From Mycolicibacterium goodii (GTDB taxonomy: Bacteria; Actinomycetota; Actinomycetes; Mycobacteriales; Mycobacteriaceae): DNA of 64,000 nucleotides. Position numbers and translations under genes: made by a program. The stretch lies in the NCBI RefSeq assembly GCF_001187505.1, contig NZ_CP012150.1, forward strand, positions 186,001-250,000, in the 5' to 3' direction. Shown here piece after piece: positions 18,026 through 26,120 of the stretch. The notes below the pieces were generated by a model. The model did no database searches. It was not told the DNA's origin and saw nothing but the letters and a program-made list of their open reading frames with translations. The number at the start of each line of letters is the position of its first letter. Positions within the stretch are counted from its first letter, which is position 1.

Positions 18026-18882
18026 TCAAGGCCCGCATCAAGCGCCCGTCCTTCACGGTGCGGATGTTGCCGAGCGCCATGACGGTGGCGGCCATCTGCC
18101 TGGGTCTGAGCGCGGTCAAGATGGCCCTCGACGACCGTCCGACCGAGGCGATGGCGTTCCTGGCGGCCGCGGCGATCCTCGACGCGCTCGACGGCCGGGT
18201 GGCCCGCATGCTCAAGGCCACCTCCAAGATGGGCGAGGAGATCGACTCGCTGGCCGACGCCGTGAACTTCGGTGTGGCACCGGCTTTCATCGTGTACGGC
18301 ACGCTGTTGTCGCATTCGCGGGTGGGCTGGATCGTGGTGCTGCTGTACGCGGTGTGCATCGTGCTGCGGCTCGCGCGGTTCAACGCGCTGCTCGATGTGG
18401 ACCAGCCCGCCTACGAGAAGGAGTATTTCGTCGGCATGCCCGCCCCCGCCGGCGCCATCGGCGCGATCGGCCCGCTGGCGGCGAAGATGCAGTGGCCCGG
18501 CGACTGGTGGAACAGCGTGACCGCCGAGTGGGTGGTGATCGTGTGGATGATCGGCGTCTCGCTGCTGGTGGTCAGCCGAATCCCGATGCGCAAGATCCAC
18601 ACCTTCTCGGTGTCGCCCAACATGGTGGCCCCGCTGCTGGTGCTGGTGGCCATCGGCGTTGCGGCGTCGGTGTTCTACGGCTACATCGTCATCATGGTGA
18701 TCATCGTGGCCTACGTGCTGCACATCCCGTTCGCGGTCCGCACCAAGCACTGGGTGGCCAGCCATCCGGAGTCATGGGACGTCAAACCGAAGCAACGGCG
18801 CGCGGCGCGCCGCGCCATCCGGCGGGCGCAGCCGCACCGGCGTTCGATGGCGCGCCTGGGTCTCCGCAAGCCGGGAAGGTGA
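18022..18882 (+). CDS. pssA: CDP-diacylglycerol-serine O-phosphatidyltransferase
   Basis: 286 residues. It makes phosphatidylserine from CDP-diacylglycerol and serine in the membrane. The complete CDP-alcohol phosphotransferase signature is visible: Asp54, Asp57-Gly58, Ala61-Arg62, Gly71, Asp75 and Asp79. Six or more hydrophobic spans follow, and the C-terminus is strongly basic ([16 protein letters not shown]), as in mycobacterial orthologues. It follows psd with an ATGA overlap and supplies its substrate. Confidence 0.94.
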   Translation: MIKARIKRPSFTVRMLPSAMTVAAICLGLSAVKMALDDRPTEAMAFLAAAAILDALDGRVARMLKATSKMGEEIDSLADAVNFGVAPAFIVYGTLLSHSRVGWIVVLLYAVCIVLRLARFNALLDVDQPAYEKEYFVGMPAPAGAIGAIGPLAAKMQWPGDWWNSVTAEWVVIVWMIGVSLLVVSRIPMRKIHTFSVSPNMVAPLLVLVAIGVAASVFYGYIVIMVIIVAYVLHIPFAVRTKHWVASHPESWDVKPKQRRAARRAIRRAQPHRRSMARLGLRKPGR

Positions 18883-18883
18883 C

Positions 18884-19570
18884 ATGTCGCTGCGCTCGAA
18901 CGGCCGGGACGACGAGTACGACCAGGACCCACCCGTCAGCCATCTGCGGCTGACCGCTCGGCTGAACACCTCTGCACTCGACTCGCGCCGCGGCGTCGTG
19001 CGTCTGCACCCCGAAGCGCTTGCCGCACTCGGTATCCGGGAGTGGGATGCGGTGGCGTTGACCGGCTCGCGGACCACCGCGGCTGTCGCCGGGGTGGCCG
19101 GGCCCGATGTGCCCGCCGGCACCGCGCTGCTGGACGACGTCACGCTGTCCAACGCCGGGGTGCGGGAGAACACCACGGTGCTCGCGGCGCCGGTGACGGT
19201 GTACGGTGCACGTTCGGTCACGGTGTCGGGGTCACGGCTGGCCACGCAGTCGATCTCCCCCTCGACGCTGCGGATGGCCCTGCTGGGCAAGGTGATGACC
19301 GTCGGCGACACCGTCTCGCTGCTGCCCCGCGACCTCGGGCCCGGTACGTCCACGTCGGCCGCGACGAGTGCGCTGGCGTCGTCGGTGGGGATCACCTGGA
19401 CTTCCGAACTGCTCACGGTCACCGCGGTCGACCCGCCGGGAACGGTGAGCGTGCAACCGAATTCGGTGGTGTCCTGGGGTACCGGCGCGCCGGAGGATCC
19501 CGCACCCCGCCCACCGGGCAGCACTGGGTCAGCAGCCCGGGCAGCCCCGAACGCGTCGAACAGCCGGTGA
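18884..19570 (+). CDS. Cdc48-like ATPase, N-terminal part (frame broken)
   Basis: 228 residues open from an ATG one base after pssA. Residues about 20-200 match the N-terminal substrate-recruiting region of the Rv0435c-type ATPase: double-psi-barrel-like strands RLNTSALDSRRGVVRLHP, then LLPRDLGPGTSTSA and SVQPNSVVSWG. The last 25 or so residues (PRPPGSTGSA onward) are off-family. The next frame (-1) carries the expected continuation, TGQHWVSSPG, from about 19510. A one-base loss, perhaps in the CCCC at 19503-19506, would explain it. The TGA overlaps a GTG that could restart the ATPase part. Confidence 0.8.
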   Translation: MSLRSNGRDDEYDQDPPVSHLRLTARLNTSALDSRRGVVRLHPEALAALGIREWDAVALTGSRTTAAVAGVAGPDVPAGTALLDDVTLSNAGVRENTTVLAAPVTVYGARSVTVSGSRLATQSISPSTLRMALLGKVMTVGDTVSLLPRDLGPGTSTSAATSALASSVGITWTSELLTVTAVDPPGTVSVQPNSVVSWGTGAPEDPAPRPPGSTGSAARAAPNASNSR

Positions 19571-21129
19571 CCTTCGACGACGTCAAGGTGACCCATCCGC
19601 AGGCCGCCAAACTCGAAGAGTGGCTCCGCCTGTCCCTCGATGAGCCCGAACTCCTCAAAACCCTGGGCGCCGCACCGCATCTGGGGGTGCTCGTGTCGGG
19701 TCCGGCCGGCGTCGGCAAGACCGCCATGGTGCGCGCGGTGTGCGGTTCGCGGCGCGTCGTGGAACTCGACGGTCCCGAGGTCGGCGCACTGCAGATCGAC
19801 GAACGCCTGCGCAGCGTGACCTCGGCCGTGCAGGCGGTCTCCGAATCCGGTGGCGTCCTGTTCATCACCGACATCGACGCGCTGTTGCCCGCGGGCAGCG
19901 AGACGCGGCCGCCGGAGCCGGCGGCGACGCTGATCCTGGCCGAACTGCGCAAGGCGGTCGCCACGCCCGGTGTGGCGTTCATCGCGACCTCGGCGGTGCC
20001 CGAGAACGTCGACGCGCGGTTGCGCACGCCGGATGTGTGCGACCGCGAGCTGGGTTTGAGCCTGCCCGACGCCGCGACTCGCAGGTCGCTGCTGGACATG
20101 TTGCTGCGCGGGGTTCCGTCCGAGGGCCTGGAACTGGGCGAAATAGCCGATCGCACACCGGGTTTCGTGGTGGCCGATCTGGCGGCCGTGGTGCGGGAGG
20201 GCGCCCTGCGCGCCGCCGCGCGGGCCAGCGCCTGCGACGAGGAACCGGTGCTGCGGCAGGAGGACCTCGAAGGTGCGCTCACCGTCATCCGGCCGTTGTC
20301 GCGGTCGGCCTCCGAAGAGGTGTCGGTCGGGTCGGTGACCCTCGACGACGTCGGCGACATGGCCGAGACCAAACGTGCGCTCACCGAGGCGGTGCTGTGG
20401 CCGTTGCAGCATCCCGACACGTTCGCCCGCCTCGGCATCGACCCGCCCCGCGGGGTGTTGCTCTACGGTCCGCCCGGATGCGGCAAGACTTTCCTGGTGC
20501 GCGCGCTGGCCAGTTCCGGCCGGTTGTCGGTGCACACCGTGAAAGGCTCTGAGCTGCTGGACAAGTGGGTCGGCTCGTCAGAGAAGGCGGTGCGGGAACT
20601 GTTCGGCCGGGCCAGGGACTCCGCGCCGTCGCTGGTGTTCCTCGACGAGATCGACGCGCTCGCGCCGCGCCGCGGCCAGAACTTCGACTCCGGCGTCACC
20701 GACAAGGTGGTGGCGGCCCTGCTGACCGAACTCGACGGCATCGAACCGCTGCGCGACGTCGTGGTGCTCGGCGCCACCAACCGGCCCGACCTCATCGACC
20801 CGGCGCTGCTGCGTCCGGGTCGGCTGGAACGCCTCGTGTTCGTCGAACCGCCGGACGCCGAGGCGCGCCGCGACATCCTGCGCACCGCGGGTAAATCCAT
20901 CCCGCTGGCCGACGACGTCGACCTCGACAGCCTGGCCGACCAGCTGGACGGCTACAGTGCCGCCGATTGCGTTGCGCTGCTGCGTGAATCGGCCATGACG
21001 GCCATGCGACGGTCCATCGACGCCGCCGACGTCACGGCCGCCGATGTCGCCAACGCCCGGGAAACCGTCCGCCCCTCCCTGGATGCGGATCAGGTCGCTT
21101 CGTTGCGGGCGTTCGCCGAGAAACGCTAG
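19567..21129 (+). CDS. Cdc48-like double AAA+ ATPase, ATPase part
   Basis: 520 residues if translation restarts at the GTG overlapping the preceding TGA; the family-like frame actually extends back to about 19510. Two AAA modules are present. The first has Walker A GPAGVGKT at about 45-52 and a weak Walker B (FITDIDAL). The second has GPPGCGKT near 301-308, LVFLDEIDALAPRRG near 356 and the GATNRPDLIDPALLRPGR region with arginine fingers. The full-length Rv0435c relative is about 728 residues. Such ATPases unfold or extract proteins. The module itself looks intact, so the lesion affects only the join to the N-domain. Confidence 0.88.
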   Translation: MTFDDVKVTHPQAAKLEEWLRLSLDEPELLKTLGAAPHLGVLVSGPAGVGKTAMVRAVCGSRRVVELDGPEVGALQIDERLRSVTSAVQAVSESGGVLFITDIDALLPAGSETRPPEPAATLILAELRKAVATPGVAFIATSAVPENVDARLRTPDVCDRELGLSLPDAATRRSLLDMLLRGVPSEGLELGEIADRTPGFVVADLAAVVREGALRAAARASACDEEPVLRQEDLEGALTVIRPLSRSASEEVSVGSVTLDDVGDMAETKRALTEAVLWPLQHPDTFARLGIDPPRGVLLYGPPGCGKTFLVRALASSGRLSVHTVKGSELLDKWVGSSEKAVRELFGRARDSAPSLVFLDEIDALAPRRGQNFDSGVTDKVVAALLTELDGIEPLRDVVVLGATNRPDLIDPALLRPGRLERLVFVEPPDAEARRDILRTAGKSIPLADDVDLDSLADQLDGYSAADCVALLRESAMTAMRRSIDAADVTAADVANARETVRPSLDADQVASLRAFAEKR

Positions 21130-21154
21130 TTTTCGACGACGGGAGGGGTGGCCG

Positions 21155-21892
21155 ATGAGGGTGTTACGAATCTTCTCGATGTCGTTCCTGGGGCTCGCGG
21201 CATTTGCATGTCTGGCATGGGCCGGCTTCTCGTTGGCGCGCGGCCACTACCTGACTGCGGCCATCGCATGCGGCGCAATGATCTTCTGGGCTGCCCCGCT
21301 GCGATTGTGGTTCATCATGCCGAATGTGGTCGCGTGGGGTACGTACGACGCGGAAGGCACCACCGTTCGCGTCGATCGTCGTGTCGACGTTCTGCTGTTC
21401 ATCGCCGTGCTTTTCGGTGCGGTCTCGCTGGGTTCCGCAGGCATCCTCGGCGCAATGAACAAGCTCGACATCCCGCTGCCACGGGACATCGGGCCGATGT
21501 TCGCGGGCCCGTTCGTCGCACCGGCACTCGTGTTCCTCGTCGCGCTCTTCCTGACTGCGAAGCGCGGAGGCATCGGGTCTCTCCGGCTCACCGCGGATGG
21601 TTTCCGCTTTGTGGAAGCCTTCTCGACGATTGCCGGTACCTGGTCGCAAGTAACCGACGTCACCGGCCAGGCGCCCGCCGATCGCCCGGCCAACAGCCCG
21701 CTGGTCATGGTGATGACGGACGGCCAGATCAAGATGCTGAAGGAGTCTGCCCTCTATACCCGTGACGGACATGCGATTTTGCAGTTCGTCACGTTTTACT
21801 GGAGCAACCCGGACAGCCGAGTCGAGCTCACCGACGGTCGGGCCCTCGAGCGATTGCGCACGCTGCAACTCGAAGCCGCCGCCCATGATTAG
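21155..21892 (+). CDS. Four-helix membrane protein with C-terminal soluble domain, linked to espACD-like genes
   Basis: 245 residues after a strong GGGAGGGG ribosome site. Hydrophobic segments lie at about 8-27, 31-54, 73-95 and 107-128, then comes a soluble domain of about 110 residues. I do not recognise a named family. The soluble domain is clearly related to that of the protein at 39534-40301: LTADGFRFVE matches LTPDGFELVD, TWSQVTDV matches SWQDVEDV, and the end ELTDGRALERL matches ELADGRAVKRL. Both copies sit beside type-VII-secretion substrate genes. A role as immunity or accessory membrane factor is an inference. Confidence 0.75.
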   Translation: MRVLRIFSMSFLGLAAFACLAWAGFSLARGHYLTAAIACGAMIFWAAPLRLWFIMPNVVAWGTYDAEGTTVRVDRRVDVLLFIAVLFGAVSLGSAGILGAMNKLDIPLPRDIGPMFAGPFVAPALVFLVALFLTAKRGGIGSLRLTADGFRFVEAFSTIAGTWSQVTDVTGQAPADRPANSPLVMVMTDGQIKMLKESALYTRDGHAILQFVTFYWSNPDSRVELTDGRALERLRTLQLEAAAHD

Positions 21893-21970
21893 GACAGAAT
21901 CACCGCATCGGTGTCCCTCGAGATCGCGTTAGGCTCTGTTCCACACGCATCGGGAGGGGACAGCTGCGGG

Positions 21971-22696
21971 ATGGCCACCTTTGTTGACGTCTACTCGTCG
22001 TTGAACTGGGCCAATGGACTCGTCTTGGACCATCCGAAGTCTCTTGGGGAGCACACCGGATGGGGTTTGGCCGGGATCGGTGCTGACTTCGTCGGTCTCC
22101 TCCAACCATTGGCCGAGACCGGCGCGAAGGCGTTCAGCAATGGCCGCGTCGCCGGCGCGGCCGCCACTCCCATCATCCAGGCCGGATTGCTCGTGATGAT
22201 GGGCATGAGCAACACCTGCGGGTTCGGCGAACCTGACAAAGGCGGCCGTTTCGAGCAAGGCGCGGACGGTTTTCAACACCTCGCAGAAGCTTTGACCTCC
22301 ACGGTTCCGCCCGACACCTGGGAAGGCGAATCGTCGGACACTTACGGCACACGCAACGACGAACAGCTGCGGCGGGCAACCCGCATGGCGGAGGCCGACC
22401 GCTCGGTCAAGGAAGCACTGGAGGATCAAGCCCGACAGATCGATGTCACACGAAAGATGCTCGACCGCTGCCAGACCGTTCTCGGTCTGTCCATTCCAGC
22501 TGCCATCGCGCTGAACGCCGTTCCCGGATGGGGCCAAGCCGCGTCACTGGCGTTCCAAGCCGCTGCAGTCGCTGGCACCGTCCCGCCTGCGGAATGGAGA
22601 TACCTGGACCTGATCGAGAACTCCGCCCGAAATGCGACGGTGATCCGACGCGCCGGCGCAGCTTATGACCAGATTGCCGAAGACGCACGAGCCTGA
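21971..22696 (+). CDS. EspA/EspE-like ESX secretion-associated protein
   Basis: 241 residues from an ATG behind GGGAGGGG. The central part follows the EspA N-terminal region: LAEALTSTVPPDTWEG (the WxG turn at Trp117-Gly119), then SDTYGTRNDEQL, a helix ending DQARQIDVTRKML, and a hydrophobic AIALNAVPGWGQAASLAFQAAAVAG, which parallels the EspA segment ending in PVVGHALSAAFQA. It lacks the long glycine-rich C-terminus of EspA. The EspC- and EspD-like genes follow in the M. tuberculosis espACD order. It is expected to be exported by an ESX system or to help export; the cognate ESX is not in the window. Confidence 0.78.
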   Translation: MATFVDVYSSLNWANGLVLDHPKSLGEHTGWGLAGIGADFVGLLQPLAETGAKAFSNGRVAGAAATPIIQAGLLVMMGMSNTCGFGEPDKGGRFEQGADGFQHLAEALTSTVPPDTWEGESSDTYGTRNDEQLRRATRMAEADRSVKEALEDQARQIDVTRKMLDRCQTVLGLSIPAAIALNAVPGWGQAASLAFQAAAVAGTVPPAEWRYLDLIENSARNATVIRRAGAAYDQIAEDARA

Positions 22697-22736
22697 CCAT
22701 CCCGCTGCGACTGTTCCGACGGCGAAAGGAATTCCA

Positions 22737-23051
22737 TTGGGTGATCTGAGGGTTACCGCGACCAGACTGCGAGAAACCGCTGCCCGTCAACGAGATGTCG
22801 CTGGCGGAATCGATGCGGTGGAAGCCGTCACCGACGGCGTCACTGGTGCCGTTGGAAGAACCCACGGTCTCGTATGCTCGCTTTCCATCGCAGCTCTTGG
22901 CGAGGCCCAGCTGTCACGGACGGCGGCAACCAAGGCGATGAGCTTGGTGTCGAACGACCTTGCCGAGAAGTTGGATACGGCTGCCGCTGACTACACGCGA
23001 ACCGATCAACAACAGCAGGACGAACTCGCCAGCCAAGTGCATCCGAGGTGA
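22737..23051 (+). CDS. EspC-like secreted protein (DUF2580) with YxxxD signal
   Basis: 104 residues from a TTG, chosen because AAAGGA lies six bases upstream and the resulting length equals that of EspC (103). The GDLRVTATRLRETAARQ opening, the RTHGLVCS motif at 41-48 (EspC has THGPYCS) and the C-terminal ADYTRTDQQQ, with Tyr86 and Asp90, reproduce the helix-turn-helix plan and the YxxxD type-VII secretion signal. It lies between the EspA- and EspD-like genes, and its stop overlaps the next GTG. Likely secreted together with the EspA-like protein. Confidence 0.82.
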   Translation: MGDLRVTATRLRETAARQRDVAGGIDAVEAVTDGVTGAVGRTHGLVCSLSIAALGEAQLSRTAATKAMSLVSNDLAEKLDTAAADYTRTDQQQQDELASQVHPR

Positions 23052-23572
23052 GCGGCAACGACGACTGGGACGACGCCGACGAAGATATGCCCTCGTTCGA
23101 CGCGGCGGACGGCCGATACGACGGCGAAGACCTGGAGGTAGTGCCTTCCTTCGCCCCGACCACCGTAGACGAAGGCGAATCTTCGCTTGACGCGTTCGAT
23201 CCTCTCTCCGAGGCCGAGGACGACGGTGCGGAGGCGATTCCAGTTGCCATCGCCACGAACCCGCCCGGCACGGTCAGCGTCACGGCGCATCTGAACGGCT
23301 CGATCGCACAGATCGATCTCGATCCGCGGGTGGCTCTCATGTCCGAAAGCGAATTGGCTGAAGAGGTTCAGGCTGTGGCAGAGGTCGCGGCGAAAAAGGC
23401 CACCGCGGTTCTGCACGTGTCAATCGTCAGGATGCTGCTCGATCAGGGGATGGAGATGGGCGAGGCTCGGGATTTCGTTGAAAACCACATGCCTTATGCC
23501 ACACCAGATCAGGCGGTCTCCGCCGAGCGCGACCTCGTCGACCGTCATCGACAGTACGACGGCGGCGACTAG
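23048..23572 (+). CDS. EspD-like ESX secretion-associated protein
   Basis: 174 residues, GTG start overlapping the preceding stop. An acidic, low-complexity N-terminus (DDWDDADEDMPSFD) is followed by a domain that closely parallels M. tuberculosis EspD: TNPPGTVSV at 70-78 (EspD TNPPRTVSV) and ALMSESELAEE near 96-106 (EspD AWMSESQLASE). EspD has a YbaB/EbfC-like fold and stabilises EspA and EspC in M. tuberculosis. The same job is likely here. The 3' end overlaps the convergent TetR-fusion gene by 4 bases. Confidence 0.85.
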   Translation: MSGNDDWDDADEDMPSFDAADGRYDGEDLEVVPSFAPTTVDEGESSLDAFDPLSEAEDDGAEAIPVAIATNPPGTVSVTAHLNGSIAQIDLDPRVALMSESELAEEVQAVAEVAAKKATAVLHVSIVRMLLDQGMEMGEARDFVENHMPYATPDQAVSAERDLVDRHRQYDGGD

Positions 23573-24579
23573 CCTTCGACGAGCCCGGCCAGCCGGTCGA
23601 TGGAGGCCTGCAGCTTGTCCGCGGTGGTCGCCCGCGCCTTCACCATGCGCTTTTCGTCGGTGAGCTGCGTCCAGTCGTAGGTGTGGGTGACCAGGGTGCG
23701 TCCCTCACCGGCCGGTTGCAGTTCCCACCGCCACAGGTGCCCGGGCGGCTCATCGCCGGCAACCGCGGGGCGCCAAGCGATCCGGCGGCCCTCCTCGAAT
23801 TCGACGACGTGATTGTCCCGCAGACCGCCCTGCTTGATCTCCATGGTGAAGACGTCGCCCACGCCACGAACCCGCTCGCCCGAGGCGATCTTGAGCAGGT
23901 TCTCGTTGCCGTCCCAGCGGGGCTGCTGAGCCGGATCGGCGATCAGTTCGAAGATGACGTCAGAAGGTGCGGCGATCTCGCGGCTGGCGCTGACGATTTT
24001 GTCCACGGTCAACAGCCTACGTACCGACGCTGACAGGTCTTCTTCCAGCCAGGACGGCCAGTCGTCGTCGATGTGGCGCCGCACGGTCGCGTAGGGCAGG
24101 TCCGCCACGGCACGCATGATCGCGTCCATGGCCCGGTCGCCGTCGCTCCCGAAGACGCCCCGGGCCAGTTCGCGCAGGCGCTCGAACACCGGGGCGTTCA
24201 TGCTCGCCAGGGTGGTGTCGAAGTCAGCGTCCGATTCTCCGTCGAGCAGGTCGGCGGGCCGGATGGTCAGAAGCAGCCGGGCATCGTCGGGTTCTTCGCG
24301 CGCGAACCGCAGGACCGCACCGGCCATCGCGACCGCGGCATCGACCGGCGTCGCCCCGTCGGCCGCCATCGCTCTGGACTGAAACCGCTCCAGCCCGCGC
24401 AGCCAGGTGGCCTTGAGGATCCCGTCGCGGTTGCCGAACCGGTGGTACAGCGTGCCCACCGGGGCGCCGCTGGCCTTGGCGATCGCGGCGACGCCGGCTG
24501 CGCGTGGCCCGTCGACGAGGACGAGCGCGCGGGCCGCGTCGAGAATTGCGTCGGTTTCATGCTTCCGCGGGGGTGCCAC
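23569..24579 (-). CDS. TetR regulator fused to an SRPBCC domain
   Basis: 336 residues. Residues 1-60 form a TetR helix-turn-helix (ILDAARALVLVDGPRAAGVAAIAKASGAPVGTLYHRFGNRDGI region), followed by a helical effector domain to about 190. From about 195 a second domain begins, VDKIVSASREIAAPSDVIFELIAD, which is the SRPBCC/polyketide-cyclase opening and continues to WRWELQPAGEGRTLVTHTYDW. TetR proteins are normally about 190-220 residues, so this is a true fusion in one frame. The extra domain may bind the inducer. It is divergent from the 24601 gene with only 21 bases between them, and so probably controls it and itself. Confidence 0.85.
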   Translation of the reverse strand: MAPPRKHETDAILDAARALVLVDGPRAAGVAAIAKASGAPVGTLYHRFGNRDGILKATWLRGLERFQSRAMAADGATPVDAAVAMAGAVLRFAREEPDDARLLLTIRPADLLDGESDADFDTTLASMNAPVFERLRELARGVFGSDGDRAMDAIMRAVADLPYATVRRHIDDDWPSWLEEDLSASVRRLLTVDKIVSASREIAAPSDVIFELIADPAQQPRWDGNENLLKIASGERVRGVGDVFTMEIKQGGLRDNHVVEFEEGRRIAWRPAVAGDEPPGHLWRWELQPAGEGRTLVTHTYDWTQLTDEKRMVKARATTADKLQASIDRLAGLVEG

Positions 24580-24600
24580 GATCTAGTACGGTCCTTCTAT

Positions 24601-24987
24601 ATGGAGCGATTACCCTATATCGATGAGCATGCCATAACCGTCGATGCCGATACGGCCGCGACCTGGACGGCTGTGTTGGCCACCCTCTGCGGCGATCCGA
24701 GTGATCCGTGCGCGCCCGTCGGATTCGGCATCGGGGATTTCCGGCCCGGCGAACGACTCAGCCTGCGCGGTCGCCATCCGTTCGCCGCCTACGAGTGGGT
24801 GTTCATCCTCGACGCCCTCGGTCCGCACCGCACCCGGGTGCGGTCGCAGACATGGGCCGCGTTCCCGGGTCTGCACGGTCGGATCTACCGAGCGTTTGTG
24901 ATCGGCAGTGGCGGGCACCGCGTCGTGGTGCGGTGGACCCTGAAACGCATCGCGGGTCACCTGAACCAGCGGCAGCGAGCATCTTGA
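24601..24987 (+). CDS. Small conserved protein, possible SRPBCC-like
   Basis: 128 residues from the ATG at 24601, only 21 bases from the divergent TetR fusion. I do not recognise the family with confidence. It contains alternating strand-like stretches (GFGIGDFRPGERLSLRGRHPFAAYEWVFILD, then HRTRVRSQTWAAFPG) and a C-terminal RVVVRWTLKRIA helix, a layout similar to small SRPBCC or DUF2867-like proteins. No signal peptide and no membrane span. Such a short leader suggests a leaderless transcript. Likely target of the divergent regulator. Confidence 0.6.
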   Translation: MERLPYIDEHAITVDADTAATWTAVLATLCGDPSDPCAPVGFGIGDFRPGERLSLRGRHPFAAYEWVFILDALGPHRTRVRSQTWAAFPGLHGRIYRAFVIGSGGHRVVVRWTLKRIAGHLNQRQRAS

Positions 24988-25047
24988 CGTTGACTAGTTT
25001 CCGTGTCACAGTGGAACTTGTCACCGACAAGTTTCTGGGAGGCTGCC

Positions 25048-25506
25048 ATGGCCGACACGGTTCTGCCCACCGTGGACCACAACCGGTCCACCCGCGCCGG
25101 TGACCCGGAGCGCCAACGCACGGCCGATGACCTGGGGCGGGCCCTGGCACAGGGATACCTGGGGATGCCGGAGTACGACGAGCGGCTGCAGAAGGTGTTC
25201 GCCGCGCACACCACCGCCGAGCTGCGCAACCTCGTCTCCGACCTGCCGGTGGCCACGCTGCGACGCAACGACCCGCGCCGCCGCGAGGCTCAGCTACGCG
25301 CGGCCCGGTTGAGCGTGCGCCTGCACCTGGCGGCCTACCTTGCCGGTTCGCTACTGATGCTCGGCATCTGGCTGGCCGTCGGCCTCGGCGGTGGCGGGTG
25401 GTACTTCTGGCCGGTCTGGCCGATCATGGGCTGGGGCATCGGCGTTGCCTCCCATGCCATTCCGATCTGGGCTCACGGCTCGATGAGGCCGGCCCGGATC
25501 GCGTAG
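25048..25506 (+). CDS. DUF1707 and 2TM-domain protein
   Basis: 152 residues, ATG after a GGGAGG ribosome site. Residues about 18-70 carry a DUF1707-type sequence (RQRTADDLGRALAQGYLGMPEYDERLQKVFAAHTTAEL with the usual D-L-P end), a short helical domain common in actinobacteria. Two membrane helices follow at about 95-115 and 120-140, rich in Trp and Gly. Function unknown. It converges on the response-regulator gene and overlaps its 3' end by 34 bases, so antisense interference between the two transcripts is possible. Confidence 0.82.
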   Translation: MADTVLPTVDHNRSTRAGDPERQRTADDLGRALAQGYLGMPEYDERLQKVFAAHTTAELRNLVSDLPVATLRRNDPRRREAQLRAARLSVRLHLAAYLAGSLLMLGIWLAVGLGGGGWYFWPVWPIMGWGIGVASHAIPIWAHGSMRPARIA

Positions 25507-26120
25507 CGGGTGAGCGCAAGCCGGTCACGCAGACCCAGCTTGGCGAGGATGTTCGTGCGGTGCCGGTCGACGGTCTTGGCACTGATCGTCAGCGTCGCGG
25601 CGATCTCCCGCGTCGAATAGCCCTCGGCGATCAGCTTGAGCACCTCCTCCTCACGCGGCGTGAGGATGCTGTCGGGCGGTTCCCCGCCCTGACGGGCCCG
25701 GTGCAGGAAGTCGCGGATCAGCGCCGTGATGGCGCCGGCGTACAGAAACGGTTCGCCCCGCAGCGTCGCCCGGCACGCCTCGAGCAGGTCGCGGTCGGCC
25801 ACCGACTTCAGCACGTACCCCGACGCACCCGCCTTGAGCGCCTCGAAGAAGTACTGCTCGTTGTCGTACATCGACAGGATCAGGATCCGCACGTCGGGAT
25901 GCGCCCGGTTGATCTCCCGCGCGGCCTGCAGGCCCGTCATCCGCGGCATCGCGATGTCCAGAATCGCGAGGTCGACCGCCTCGGCGTCCAATGCCGAGAC
26001 CGCCTCGTACCCGTCGGCCGCCTCGGCCACCACCTGAAGATCGGGTTCGGCGTCGATGATCATGCGCAGCCCACTACGGACCAGGGCGTGATCGTCGGCC
26101 AGCAGTATGCGAGCTGCCAT
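25473..26120 (-). CDS. NarL/LuxR-type response regulator
   Basis: 215 residues. The receiver domain has the acidic pair Asp9-Asp10, phospho-acceptor Asp55 (LAILDIAMP) and the conserved Lys near 105 (GYVLKSVAD). A LuxR-type helix-turn-helix lies at about 148-205 with LTPREEEVLKLIAEGYSTREIA and VDRHRTNILAKL. The ATG overlaps the stop of the sensor kinase gene in a TGATG, so the pair forms a classical two-component system. Target genes cannot be told from the sequence; the adjacent CBS and transporter genes are candidates by position. Confidence 0.94.
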   Translation of the reverse strand: MAARILLADDHALVRSGLRMIIDAEPDLQVVAEAADGYEAVSALDAEAVDLAILDIAMPRMTGLQAAREINRAHPDVRILILSMYDNEQYFFEALKAGASGYVLKSVADRDLLEACRATLRGEPFLYAGAITALIRDFLHRARQGGEPPDSILTPREEEVLKLIAEGYSTREIAATLTISAKTVDRHRTNILAKLGLRDRLALTRYAIRAGLIEP

